Shown here piece after piece: positions 1 through 5,060 of a stretch of 5,060 bases of DNA. Each line of letters opens with the position of its first letter. Positions within the stretch are counted from its first letter, which is position 1. This DNA is from Cytophagales bacterium (GTDB lineage: Bacteria > Bacteroidota > Bacteroidia > Cytophagales > Cyclobacteriaceae): positions 1-5,060 of the forward strand of contig JAJCYL010000435.1 of NCBI GenBank assembly GCA_029262955.1, read 5' to 3'. Below the pieces are notes generated by a model that searched no databases, was not told the origin of the DNA, and saw only the letters and a list, made by a program, of their open reading frames with translations. The position numbers and the translations under genes were made by a program.

Positions 1-2961
1 ACTTCGAGAGAGTTGAGCAACTGCCTTCTCTTCCAAAGCACCCCGTTGGGCCAGAAGTTCAACTGAGCTTCCTGATTGACATGCATCCATGATAATTATT
101 TGCTTCAATGCCTGGATTTTTTCTAATTTCCCCTGAATGATATCCGCTCGTAATGCTGTTTTCTCTAAACTTTTTTCATCATACAACCTGGCATTCTCCA
201 TTGGGATGAAGTAGAAATTATTGTCCACGACACTTCCGTGACCTGCATAGTAGAACACGAATACGTCGTGTAGGCGCACTTGTGAAGCCAGGTCATCCAG
301 CTTATTTAAGATTCCCTGCCGAGTTGCCTCTTGATCATATAATTCATGAACCACGATTTTACTAAACAACGACTTGGAATTGGCTTCAATGTTTTGCACC
401 AGCGATTCTGCATCATTGCGGGCGTAGTTCAAATTCAACTTTTCATTCTGATACTTATTGATGCCTACGACAAACAGATGAAGAGTAGATTCATTGGTTA
501 CAATATCAGATAGCACTTCAACAGAAATGAGTTTTGATTCGATGTTGCCTTTACTGGATGCAGAAGCCCCAAATACATTGGGACCTCCAATCAGAGCAAT
601 GTCCAATTCGTAAAATGTATCCTGGCCTTCTCTTCTGGTTGACTGCCAATCACCTTCTCCATAGTCCATCCTTTTGCCATTGTGAAAGAGTTTAAGATCT
701 TTAATTCCACCGCCGGTATCGGTTGTACGAAGGTGTAGTCGGGCAAATTTGTGATCGTCTGATCTGATGGCTGCAATCTTGACCTCGGGTGGGGGAGAGG
801 AACTCAACTTGCCACTGAGATCCTCAATATTTCTCTTTGTTCCACCGGAAAGGAGATCTTCAATAAGATCCGGTCGATAAAATTCTTCAAAGAACTGATC
901 TAACTCATAGGTCTTAAGGCCATCAACAAAATGAATGGCCTCCCGAGCCCCATCTGTAGCTGAAAAATAGCCATCCTTGGTTTTAACCATCCAGTCGTTC
1001 TTCCCAATGTGAACGTGCTCAAACAATTCAGTATTGGTTGACAAATCCCAAAATTTGGTAACCCCATCTAAGTCGGTTGAGATCAATTGGTTTTGGTCTA
1101 TTGAAAAGATCAAATTGGTTATTCCAGCCTGATGGCCTTCAAGAGTTTTCTCTAATTTGCTTGATTGAAGGTTCCAAAACCGAATAATTCGATCGGCTCC
1201 ACCTGTTAATAAGAATTTATTGTCTGGGGACAATGAAGCGGCGTAAAGTGGTTCATTCGTACTGAATTTCCGACTCATCAGACCAGAGGCAATATCCCAA
1301 ACCCGTGCAGTCCCGTCCCAACTCGTGGTGATCATTTCGTGGTTGTTTACAAAGAGAATCTGACTGACGACATCGGTGTGACCAACAAAGGTTCTAACTA
1401 CCGACCTGGTGTCTAATTCCCACATTTCCAGGGTCTTGTCAAGCTTGCCAACAACAAAATATAGATCATTGGGTGTAAATGAAATAGTATATCCAGTCGT
1501 GTTGCCGAAATCAACCCTCGTCAAAATCTCACCACTCTTAATGTCCCATATATTGACTCTTGCATCCCAGCCGGAGGTGATGATCTTTGATTCATCGTGA
1601 CTGAATTTTGATTCAAACAGGAGATTCGTATGACCTCTGAAAGTTTTGATCAACTTTCCGGAAGAAGTTTCCCAAAGTTTGGCCAGCCTGTCACCCCCAC
1701 CAGTAAGCAGCCATTGGCCATTGTCTGATTGGTCCAGACCGAGTACTGTCTTTTCATGCCCTGAAAATTCAGTAGCAGTTCGGCCGGTATTGATTTCCCA
1801 GACCTTAGCCTTATTGCCAAATTTTCCCCGGATTAGTTTTGTGCCATCTTGGGTGATTAACTGATTATTCTTCAGTTTCACATATCGAGCTATAAAGGAA
1901 TCCCAATAGCTACCTGGATCATAACTCAATCCCCCTTTATCAACGGTATTCAAAATACCTTCGAAAACTTTGAGCCTCCGCCCATTCGTGGCTGAATAAA
2001 GCGTTGCTCTTTTGTCATTTCCAGATACGATTATAGAACTGCCATCAGAACTGAACCTGGCTTCATTGATTTGATTTACCTCCGGGGAGAACCGCAGAAG
2101 GGTATCCCCTTTGTTGGTGCTTAATTTATAGAGTTCTTTTTCTGAGCTGACCAGAATACTCAATCCGTCTGGGCTATAGGAGGCAGAATTCACTTCTTTC
2201 CATTGATTGTCCCAGCTTGTATCCTTGTCTCCTGATTTCAAATTGAATTGATAAAGCCGGCCCTTTCTTCCAAGTTTTAAAACTCGTTGACTATCAGGAC
2301 TGAAATCAACAAATGCAATACAGCCGCCGCAGAAGCCTGCTTCAATAGGAAACTCATAAACCTGTTGCCAGGTTTTTGTCTCAAAAACTCGGGCCTTCTG
2401 ATTGTCCTCACCAATAGCCAGCCATTTGCCATCCGGGCTAAAAGCCAGATCGATTCCAAAACCGATGCCTTTTTCTGGCCCGACTTTTATGCTGTCAATG
2501 GGAGCCTCTCTTTTTAGGTCCCATATTATCACTACACGATCGTAACCGCCAACTGCCAAAAATTTTCCGTTCGGGCTGAATACTGCATCGGTCACAAAAT
2601 CAGACATGGTTACCCTGAATGTTTCCAACCCTGTCGATACCTCCCAAATTCGGGCTGTTTTATCGGCACTTGTGGTCACCAGATATTTATCATCCGGGCT
2701 GAATTGGAGGTGGTTGACCGTGTGACTATGGCCAAGAAAAGATCGTATTTCATGGCCGGAGGCGGCATCCCATAGCTTGGCACTTTTGTCCCGACTAGCC
2801 GTTGCCAGGAATTTGCCATCTGAGCTAAAAACGGCTGACTTGACAACTTCACTATGACCCTTTTGGATAACTGTCGTCAAAGACCCACTCTGAGCGTAGG
2901 TGTTAACCATTGGACCTGCTGCAAGGATTATTAGGGTAATATATTTTCTGAATGTGTTCAC
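1..2961 (-). CDS. Exported WD40-repeat / caspase (peptidase C14) protein, C-terminus cut by window edge
   Basis: Likely an exported cysteine peptidase with a large beta-propeller recognition region. The frame is open for 987 codons from GTG at 2961 to the left edge. Using that start: residues 1-23 form a signal peptide (basic NTFRKY, hydrophobic ITLIILAAG, cleavage after TYA before QSG). About 14 WD40 blades follow at 35-650 (GH...D..WD pattern). Then come a linker with DGYFSATDG and FYRPDLIEDLL (about 655-705), an Ig-like stretch starting PPPEVKI (about 724-800), and a caspase fold from about 826 (LFVVGINKYQNEKLN). The catalytic dyad is visible: His908 in YYAGHGS and Cys961 in MDACQSGS, 53 residues apart, as usual for the family. 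The end of the domain is missing. GTG was chosen because it gives a normal-length signal peptide; in-frame ATG at 3033 would add 24 residues, and TTG at 2967 is also possible. No Shine-Dalgarno is seen. Substrate and ligand are unknown. The family assignment is firm; function is inferred. Confidence 0.93.
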   Translation of the reverse strand, partial: MNTFRKYITLIILAAGPMVNTYAQSGSLTTVIQKGHSEVVKSAVFSSDGKFLATASRDKSAKLWDAASGHEIRSFLGHSHTVNHLQFSPDDKYLVTTSADKTARIWEVSTGLETFRVTMSDFVTDAVFSPNGKFLAVGGYDRVVIIWDLKREAPIDSIKVGPEKGIGFGIDLAFSPDGKWLAIGEDNQKARVFETKTWQQVYEFPIEAGFCGGCIAFVDFSPDSQRVLKLGRKGRLYQFNLKSGDKDTSWDNQWKEVNSASYSPDGLSILVSSEKELYKLSTNKGDTLLRFSPEVNQINEARFSSDGSSIIVSGNDKRATLYSATNGRRLKVFEGILNTVDKGGLSYDPGSYWDSFIARYVKLKNNQLITQDGTKLIRGKFGNKAKVWEINTGRTATEFSGHEKTVLGLDQSDNGQWLLTGGGDRLAKLWETSSGKLIKTFRGHTNLLFESKFSHDESKIITSGWDARVNIWDIKSGEILTRVDFGNTTGYTISFTPNDLYFVVGKLDKTLEMWELDTRSVVRTFVGHTDVVSQILFVNNHEMITTSWDGTARVWDIASGLMSRKFSTNEPLYAASLSPDNKFLLTGGADRIIRFWNLQSSKLEKTLEGHQAGITNLIFSIDQNQLISTDLDGVTKFWDLSTNTELFEHVHIGKNDWMVKTKDGYFSATDGAREAIHFVDGLKTYELDQFFEEFYRPDLIEDLLSGGTKRNIEDLSGKLSSSPPPEVKIAAIRSDDHKFARLHLRTTDTGGGIKDLKLFHNGKRMDYGEGDWQSTRREGQDTFYELDIALIGGPNVFGASASSKGNIESKLISVEVLSDIVTNESTLHLFVVGINKYQNEKLNLNYARNDAESLVQNIEANSKSLFSKIVVHELYDQEATRQGILNKLDDLASQVRLHDVFVFYYAGHGSVVDNNFYFIPMENARLYDEKSLEKTALRADIIQGKLEKIQALKQIIIMDACQSGSSVELLAQRGALEEKAVAQLSRS
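1012..2859 (-). repeat. Array of about 14 WD40 repeats (two probable seven-bladed propellers)
   Basis: Protein-level tandem repeats of about 40-45 residues inside the caspase gene. Each blade shows the pattern F(S/T)xDxxxLxTxxxDxxxxxW(D/E). Clear blades begin with GHSEVV, GHSHTV, GHEKTV, GHTNLL, GHTDVV and GHQAGI; the others have lost the GH. I count seven blades in residues 35 to about 334, then a break of about 20 residues (ILNTVDKGGLSYDPGSYWDS), then seven more to about 650. Two propellers is an inference from the count. WD40 propellers usually bind proteins or peptides, so this part probably recognises a partner or substrate. Confidence 0.85.
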
Positions 2962-3069
2962 AAGCAATGGGCCATTTTGTATTTTGCTAATGTGCGGGCA
3001 ATATATTCCGGCATTTTTTTGATTATTTGTCATAGCCAGAATACCAATAAACGAAATTTTCACAAGAAC
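2962..3069. promoter_or_regulatory. Divergent intergenic / 5' region between the caspase gene and the membrane-protein gene
   Basis: The two genes point away from each other, so both promoters should lie in or very near these 108 bases (36 bases if the caspase gene starts at ATG 3033). The stretch is AT-rich and contains a run of seven T at 3014-3020. I looked for the Bacteroidota pattern TTG ... TAnnTTTG. Only partial matches were seen (TATTTTGC near 2979, TTATTTG near 3023), so I do not name a promoter. The regulatory role is inferred from gene layout. Confidence 0.35.
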
Positions 3070-3561
3070 ATGATGTTTTCCGGTGAGCAAAATGAAAGTC
3101 ATGAAATAGTCATCGAAGCAAACTACCGTGGGAAAAGGAGTGAAGGGAGAATAACCTTGATTTCTGACTTACAAACGGTTATTGATCATGTTGAGGGGGA
3201 GTTTAAGACAAAAGGTTTTAATGTCCGATATATCAGTGAAAGTTCAATGGAAGGCAAACGGGATTTCAATATGAGTAAGCCTTTTCAGAGAATAGGTGCA
3301 ATAGAGATAAGTTTCTTTCAATATTCCGAACAGCTAGTTGCCTATTATAAGATTGATAACCTTTGGGGACTGGAATATCTAACTTTTGCCATTCTGGTGA
3401 TCTATGGAGGTACGACCGGTGCATGGTTAGGTCGCCATGGAATTTCAATGGACATGATTCCTGTGATTACACCCCTTGTGTTACTTATCGGCTTATTTGC
3501 CTATCAAAGGATATCCAATCTAAAGTTTCTAAAAAGAGTAATTCATGACTTATTTGGATGA
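3070..3561 (+). CDS. Hypothetical protein with two C-terminal membrane helices
   Basis: I do not recognise this 163-residue protein. Residues 1-97 look soluble and mixed alpha/beta, with charged segments (HEIVIEANYRGKRSEGRITL, then DLQTVIDHVEGEFKTKGF). Two hydrophobic stretches follow, about 99-120 (LEYLTFAILVIYGG) and 129-146 (MIPVITPLVLLIGLFAY), separated by a short GRHGISMD turn. The end is basic (NLKFLKRVIHDLFG). This suggests a two-helix hairpin in the inner membrane with both termini probably cytoplasmic. There is no signal peptide and no catalytic motif that I can name. The frame runs upstream to TTG 2977, but I chose the ATG pair at 3070/3073: the TTG start would overlap the caspase gene's 5' region and add a poorly conserved-looking leader. 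It is divergent from the caspase gene and convergent with the repair operon. The reading frame is credible; function is unknown. Confidence 0.72.
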   Translation: MMFSGEQNESHEIVIEANYRGKRSEGRITLISDLQTVIDHVEGEFKTKGFNVRYISESSMEGKRDFNMSKPFQRIGAIEISFFQYSEQLVAYYKIDNLWGLEYLTFAILVIYGGTTGAWLGRHGISMDMIPVITPLVLLIGLFAYQRISNLKFLKRVIHDLFG

Positions 3562-3578
3562 CAAATGAATATAGGCCT

Positions 3579-3597
3579 GTCTATTTCGGCTATAGAC
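3579..3597 (+). terminator. Small hairpin just after the membrane-protein gene
   Basis: A 6-bp stem GTCTAT / ATAGAC encloses the loop TTCGGCT, 17 bases after the stop codon of the upstream gene. The position fits a terminator, but the stem is short and no T-run follows (next bases GTCAGTTTA). A weak candidate at best. Confidence 0.3.
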
Positions 3598-3674
3598 GTC
3601 AGTTTAACGATATCCACTATACCCCTAACCCCTATTGGGGCAATCCATCGTTTCGAATTTGTGAGCGAGGGACT

Positions 3675-3694
3675 CCCTTTAGGGAATTAAAGGG
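3675..3694. terminator. Perfect 7-bp hairpin between convergent genes
   Basis: CCCTTTA and TAAAGGG form a perfect 7-bp stem around the loop GGGAAT. It lies 39 bases beyond the end of the Ada-type gene, read on the minus strand, and 113 bases beyond the plus-strand gene. It could stop transcription of either convergent unit, but no T-run follows on either strand, so a role as an intrinsic terminator is only suggested by its location. Confidence 0.35.
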
Positions 3695-3733
3695 TAAGTG
3701 AAGGTAAAATCCGGCTTAGTCTGCGGCTATGGT

Positions 3734-3949
3734 CTATTTGCGCAGGCAATTCTTACATGGCCTGAACCCTTCCTTAATTGCATCTTCTTTGTCCGTAAAA
3801 AACACCCTGTTCTCTCGTTTCATTCTCATGCCTGACTTACAGGTAAGCAACCCATAGATTTTCAACCGGATATTCCCAGCCAGACGAATCTTCTGAGACC
3901 TGATCAATACCGCCAATTGACTGTCTGTAATTTCGGAATGCTTAATCAT
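3734..3949 (-). CDS. Stand-alone Ada-type metal-binding domain protein
   Basis: A 71-residue protein resembling the N-terminal zinc domain of Ada, the part that in E. coli takes a methyl group from DNA phosphotriesters on Cys38 and thereby becomes an activator. The match lies in IYGLLTCKSG (31-40), KRENRVFF (44-51), and GFRPCKNC (61-68), which correspond to the first Cys loop, the REN strand and the RPCKRC motif of Ada. Only three cysteines are present (37, 65, 68); the position of Ada Cys42 has none, and the loop is two residues shorter. Its ATG overlaps the stop of the oxygenase gene as ATGA, indicating translational coupling as the last gene of the repair operon. The fold assignment is good. 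Whether it demethylates phosphotriesters, binds zinc, or regulates anything is unknown. Confidence 0.85.
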   Translation of the reverse strand: MIKHSEITDSQLAVLIRSQKIRLAGNIRLKIYGLLTCKSGMRMKRENRVFFTDKEDAIKEGFRPCKNCLRK

Positions 3950-4644
3950 TTAGAGTCATGAAAGATGATGCCGAGTGTATGACGAATTCCATCAGTCACT
4001 TCGCTCACGCCATGTCGCATATTAACCCGATAATATCCCCTAACTCCTTTTTGAGGTCTAAACTGGGTGGAGAGTACAACGATGTCGCCCTGATCAGGAG
4101 TCACAACCATGGCTTTGGATTGGGCCCTCGGTACCTGTTCAGTTAATACCAATTGACCTCCTGAGTAGTCCTTAGCAACCTGGTTTAAGAAGACAATTAC
4201 CTGCAGAGGAAAGTAAACGTCACCGTAAAGATCTTGATGCATGGTATTATAATCTCCAACCTGGTATTTGAGCATCAATGGGGTTGGGCGCTCCTGGCCA
4301 TTGTTTTTGCAATGGGTAATGAATTGCGAATGAGTTTCGGGATAACTGATGCCGGTATGGAGTGTGTTCATCCAAAGGTTGGCCAATGGAGCCAGATGAG
4401 TATATAATGTCGTCCTCAATTCCTGAATAATCAATGGTAGTGGATAATTGAGGTATTTATATTCCCCTGAACCGAATCGGTATCTGGCCATATTGATGGT
4501 CTTCCGAAACAGACGATCCTGCGAGTAACTCGCAATAAGGCTTTCACACTGAGATGATGGAAGGACATCTTTGATCAATGAGTGACCTTTCTTATTGAGA
4601 TTGCCATAGATTTCACTCCATTCTATTGATTCCAAATTTATCAT
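3946..4644 (-). CDS. 2OG-Fe(II) oxygenase, PF09859-type (DNA-damage oxygenase family)
   Basis: A 232-residue protein matching the family described as an oxygenase of damaged DNA (PF09859, formerly DUF2086). It would use 2-oxoglutarate, O2 and Fe(II), probably to remove alkyl lesions in the cytoplasm, analogous to AlkB. Visible residues: the iron ligands His136 and Asp138 in MHQDLYGD, distal His211 in VNMRHGVS, and the 2-oxoglutarate-binding Arg221 in RHTLGIIFHD at the C-terminus. Family-typical segments FPLQVIVFLN and SGGQLVLTEQVPRAQS lie between them. ATG at 4644 was chosen: it gives the usual family length of about 230 and leaves a 50-base gap after the upstream methyltransferase. An in-frame start at 4764 would overlap that gene by 70 bases and add 40 unconvincing residues. 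The stop overlaps the next gene by 4 bases. Family assignment is firm; the exact lesion is not known from sequence. Confidence 0.92.
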   Translation of the reverse strand: MINLESIEWSEIYGNLNKKGHSLIKDVLPSSQCESLIASYSQDRLFRKTINMARYRFGSGEYKYLNYPLPLIIQELRTTLYTHLAPLANLWMNTLHTGISYPETHSQFITHCKNNGQERPTPLMLKYQVGDYNTMHQDLYGDVYFPLQVIVFLNQVAKDYSGGQLVLTEQVPRAQSKAMVVTPDQGDIVVLSTQFRPQKGVRGYYRVNMRHGVSEVTDGIRHTLGIIFHDSK

Positions 4645-4694
4645 TTGATTCTGATTTATGAACCCCGGTCGATTGGGGATTGGAGAGACTTTTG

Positions 4695-5060
4695 TTAAGA
4701 GGCGTGGGCGTACAGTTGAGAAGATTCGTATCCAATCATCGCCAACTTGCGATTCTGACCCCAACGGTAGTTGCCAAACTCTCCACCACTTTTAATGACT
4801 CTATGGCAAGGAATAATGTAACCGACAGGATTCTTCCCAATGGCGGAACCCACTGCACGATTGGCCAAAGGTTTCTCCAGGGAGTTAGCAATATCCTGGT
4901 AAGTAGACAATTTCCCTTCAGGAATTCGAAGTAAACCTTCCCAAACTTTGACCTGGAAATCAGTGCCTTTTAAATGCAACTTCAGCTTGTCAGCCTTATT
5001 ATTCTGGGAAAAGAAATTTTGAACAGATAAATGGTGATCGGCAACTTGCTCAATCAGGTT
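4695..5060 (-). CDS. Ada/Ogt-type methylated-DNA--protein-cysteine methyltransferase, N-terminus cut by window edge
   Basis: The C-terminal 121 residues of a suicide enzyme that transfers the methyl group from O6-methylguanine (and O4-methylthymine) in DNA to its own cysteine. Visible: KGTDFQVKVWEGLLRIPEGKLSTYQDIA (wing and helices), the arginine finger in NRAVGSAIGKNP, the catalytic site IIPCHRV (Cys codon at 4806-4808), and the closing GNYRWGQNRKLAMI. The frame stays open to position 5060 without a stop. The residues before the domain (NLIEQVADHHLSVQNFFSQ) resemble the linker of Bacteroidota proteins in which an AraC-type DNA-binding region precedes the methyltransferase, so the whole gene is probably an Ada-like bifunctional regulator; that part is not in the window. 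TTG at 4979 is not a believable start. It is the first visible gene of the repair operon, so the promoter lies beyond the right edge. Confidence 0.93.
   Translation of the reverse strand, partial: NLIEQVADHHLSVQNFFSQNNKADKLKLHLKGTDFQVKVWEGLLRIPEGKLSTYQDIANSLEKPLANRAVGSAIGKNPVGYIIPCHRVIKSGGEFGNYRWGQNRKLAMIGYESSQLYAHAS

Noticed and set aside
1409..2517. Several short open frames on both strands inside the WD40 region
   Set aside because: They overlap the continuous 987-codon WD40-caspase frame in other frames and show no independent protein signature.
2977..3069. TTG start at 2977 for the plus-strand membrane protein
   Set aside because: The added residues lie over the 5' end region of the divergent caspase gene; the ATG pair at 3070/3073 is a more natural start.
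1..3561. Caspase plus membrane protein as a cytoplasmic abortive-infection (anti-phage) pair
   Set aside because: The caspase protein appears to carry a signal peptide, the genes are divergent instead of co-transcribed, and no nucleotide sensor, reverse transcriptase, gasdermin-like or other defence gene is visible.
3579..3739. Two short words, GTCTATTT and CGGCTAT, occurring at 3579-3593 and again in swapped order at 3724-3739
   Set aside because: At 7-8 bases they are too short to count as a repeat unit or attachment site, and the second copy reaches into the end of a coding region; chance is the simplest explanation.
3958..4146. 62-codon plus-strand frame opposite the oxygenase C-terminus
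   Set aside because: It is a shadow of the highly conserved RVNMRHGVS...RHTLGIIFHD region on the other strand.
4665..4680. CCCC/GGGG inverted repeat between the methyltransferase and oxygenase genes
   Set aside because: It is only a 4-bp stem with an 8-base loop, inside a tightly spaced operon; too weak to call a terminator or regulatory hairpin.
4645..4764. Upstream start of the oxygenase at 4764
   Set aside because: The extra 40 residues overlap the methyltransferase coding sequence and exceed the usual family length; ATG 4644 fits better.
4680..4934. 84-codon open frame on the plus strand opposite the methyltransferase
   Set aside because: It lies antisense to a clearly conserved Ogt domain with the PCHRV site, and its translation has no recognisable features.

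Overview
The window looks like a piece of a Bacteroidota (probably Cytophagales-like) chromosome. I infer this from the moderate AT-rich composition, the lack of any Shine-Dalgarno motif before the starts I could place, and gene families typical of that phylum: an exported WD40-caspase protein, and a three-gene alkylation-repair cluster in which Ada is split. No rRNA, tRNA, CRISPR array, insertion sequence or phage gene is visible.

Left part (1 to about 2961, minus strand): one very long reading frame, still open at the left edge, encodes at least 987 residues. It has a signal peptide, then about 14 WD40 blades (enough for two seven-bladed propellers), a conserved linker with an Ig-like segment, and a caspase (peptidase C14) domain with both catalytic residues (His in YYAGHG, Cys in DACQSG). 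The C-terminal end of the caspase domain lies outside the window.

Middle (3070-3561, plus strand): a divergently transcribed gene for a 163-residue protein that I do not recognise, with a soluble N-terminal part and two predicted membrane helices. Its start is only 36-108 bases from that of the caspase gene, so the two promoters must lie close together or overlap. Positions 3562-3733 are intergenic, between convergent genes, and hold two small hairpins.

Right part (3734-5060, minus strand): a compact DNA-alkylation-damage operon read right to left. First is the C-terminal part of an Ada/Ogt-type methylated-DNA--protein-cysteine methyltransferase, cut by the right edge and probably fused upstream to an AraC-type regulator. 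Next is a 2OG-Fe(II) oxygenase of the PF09859 family, and last a 71-residue stand-alone Ada-type metal-binding protein overlapping the oxygenase by ATGA. This resembles the logic of the E. coli ada-alkB operon, but the phosphotriester-sensing domain of Ada is a separate small protein and the oxygenase is from another family. Nothing in the sequence links the repair operon functionally to the caspase gene.
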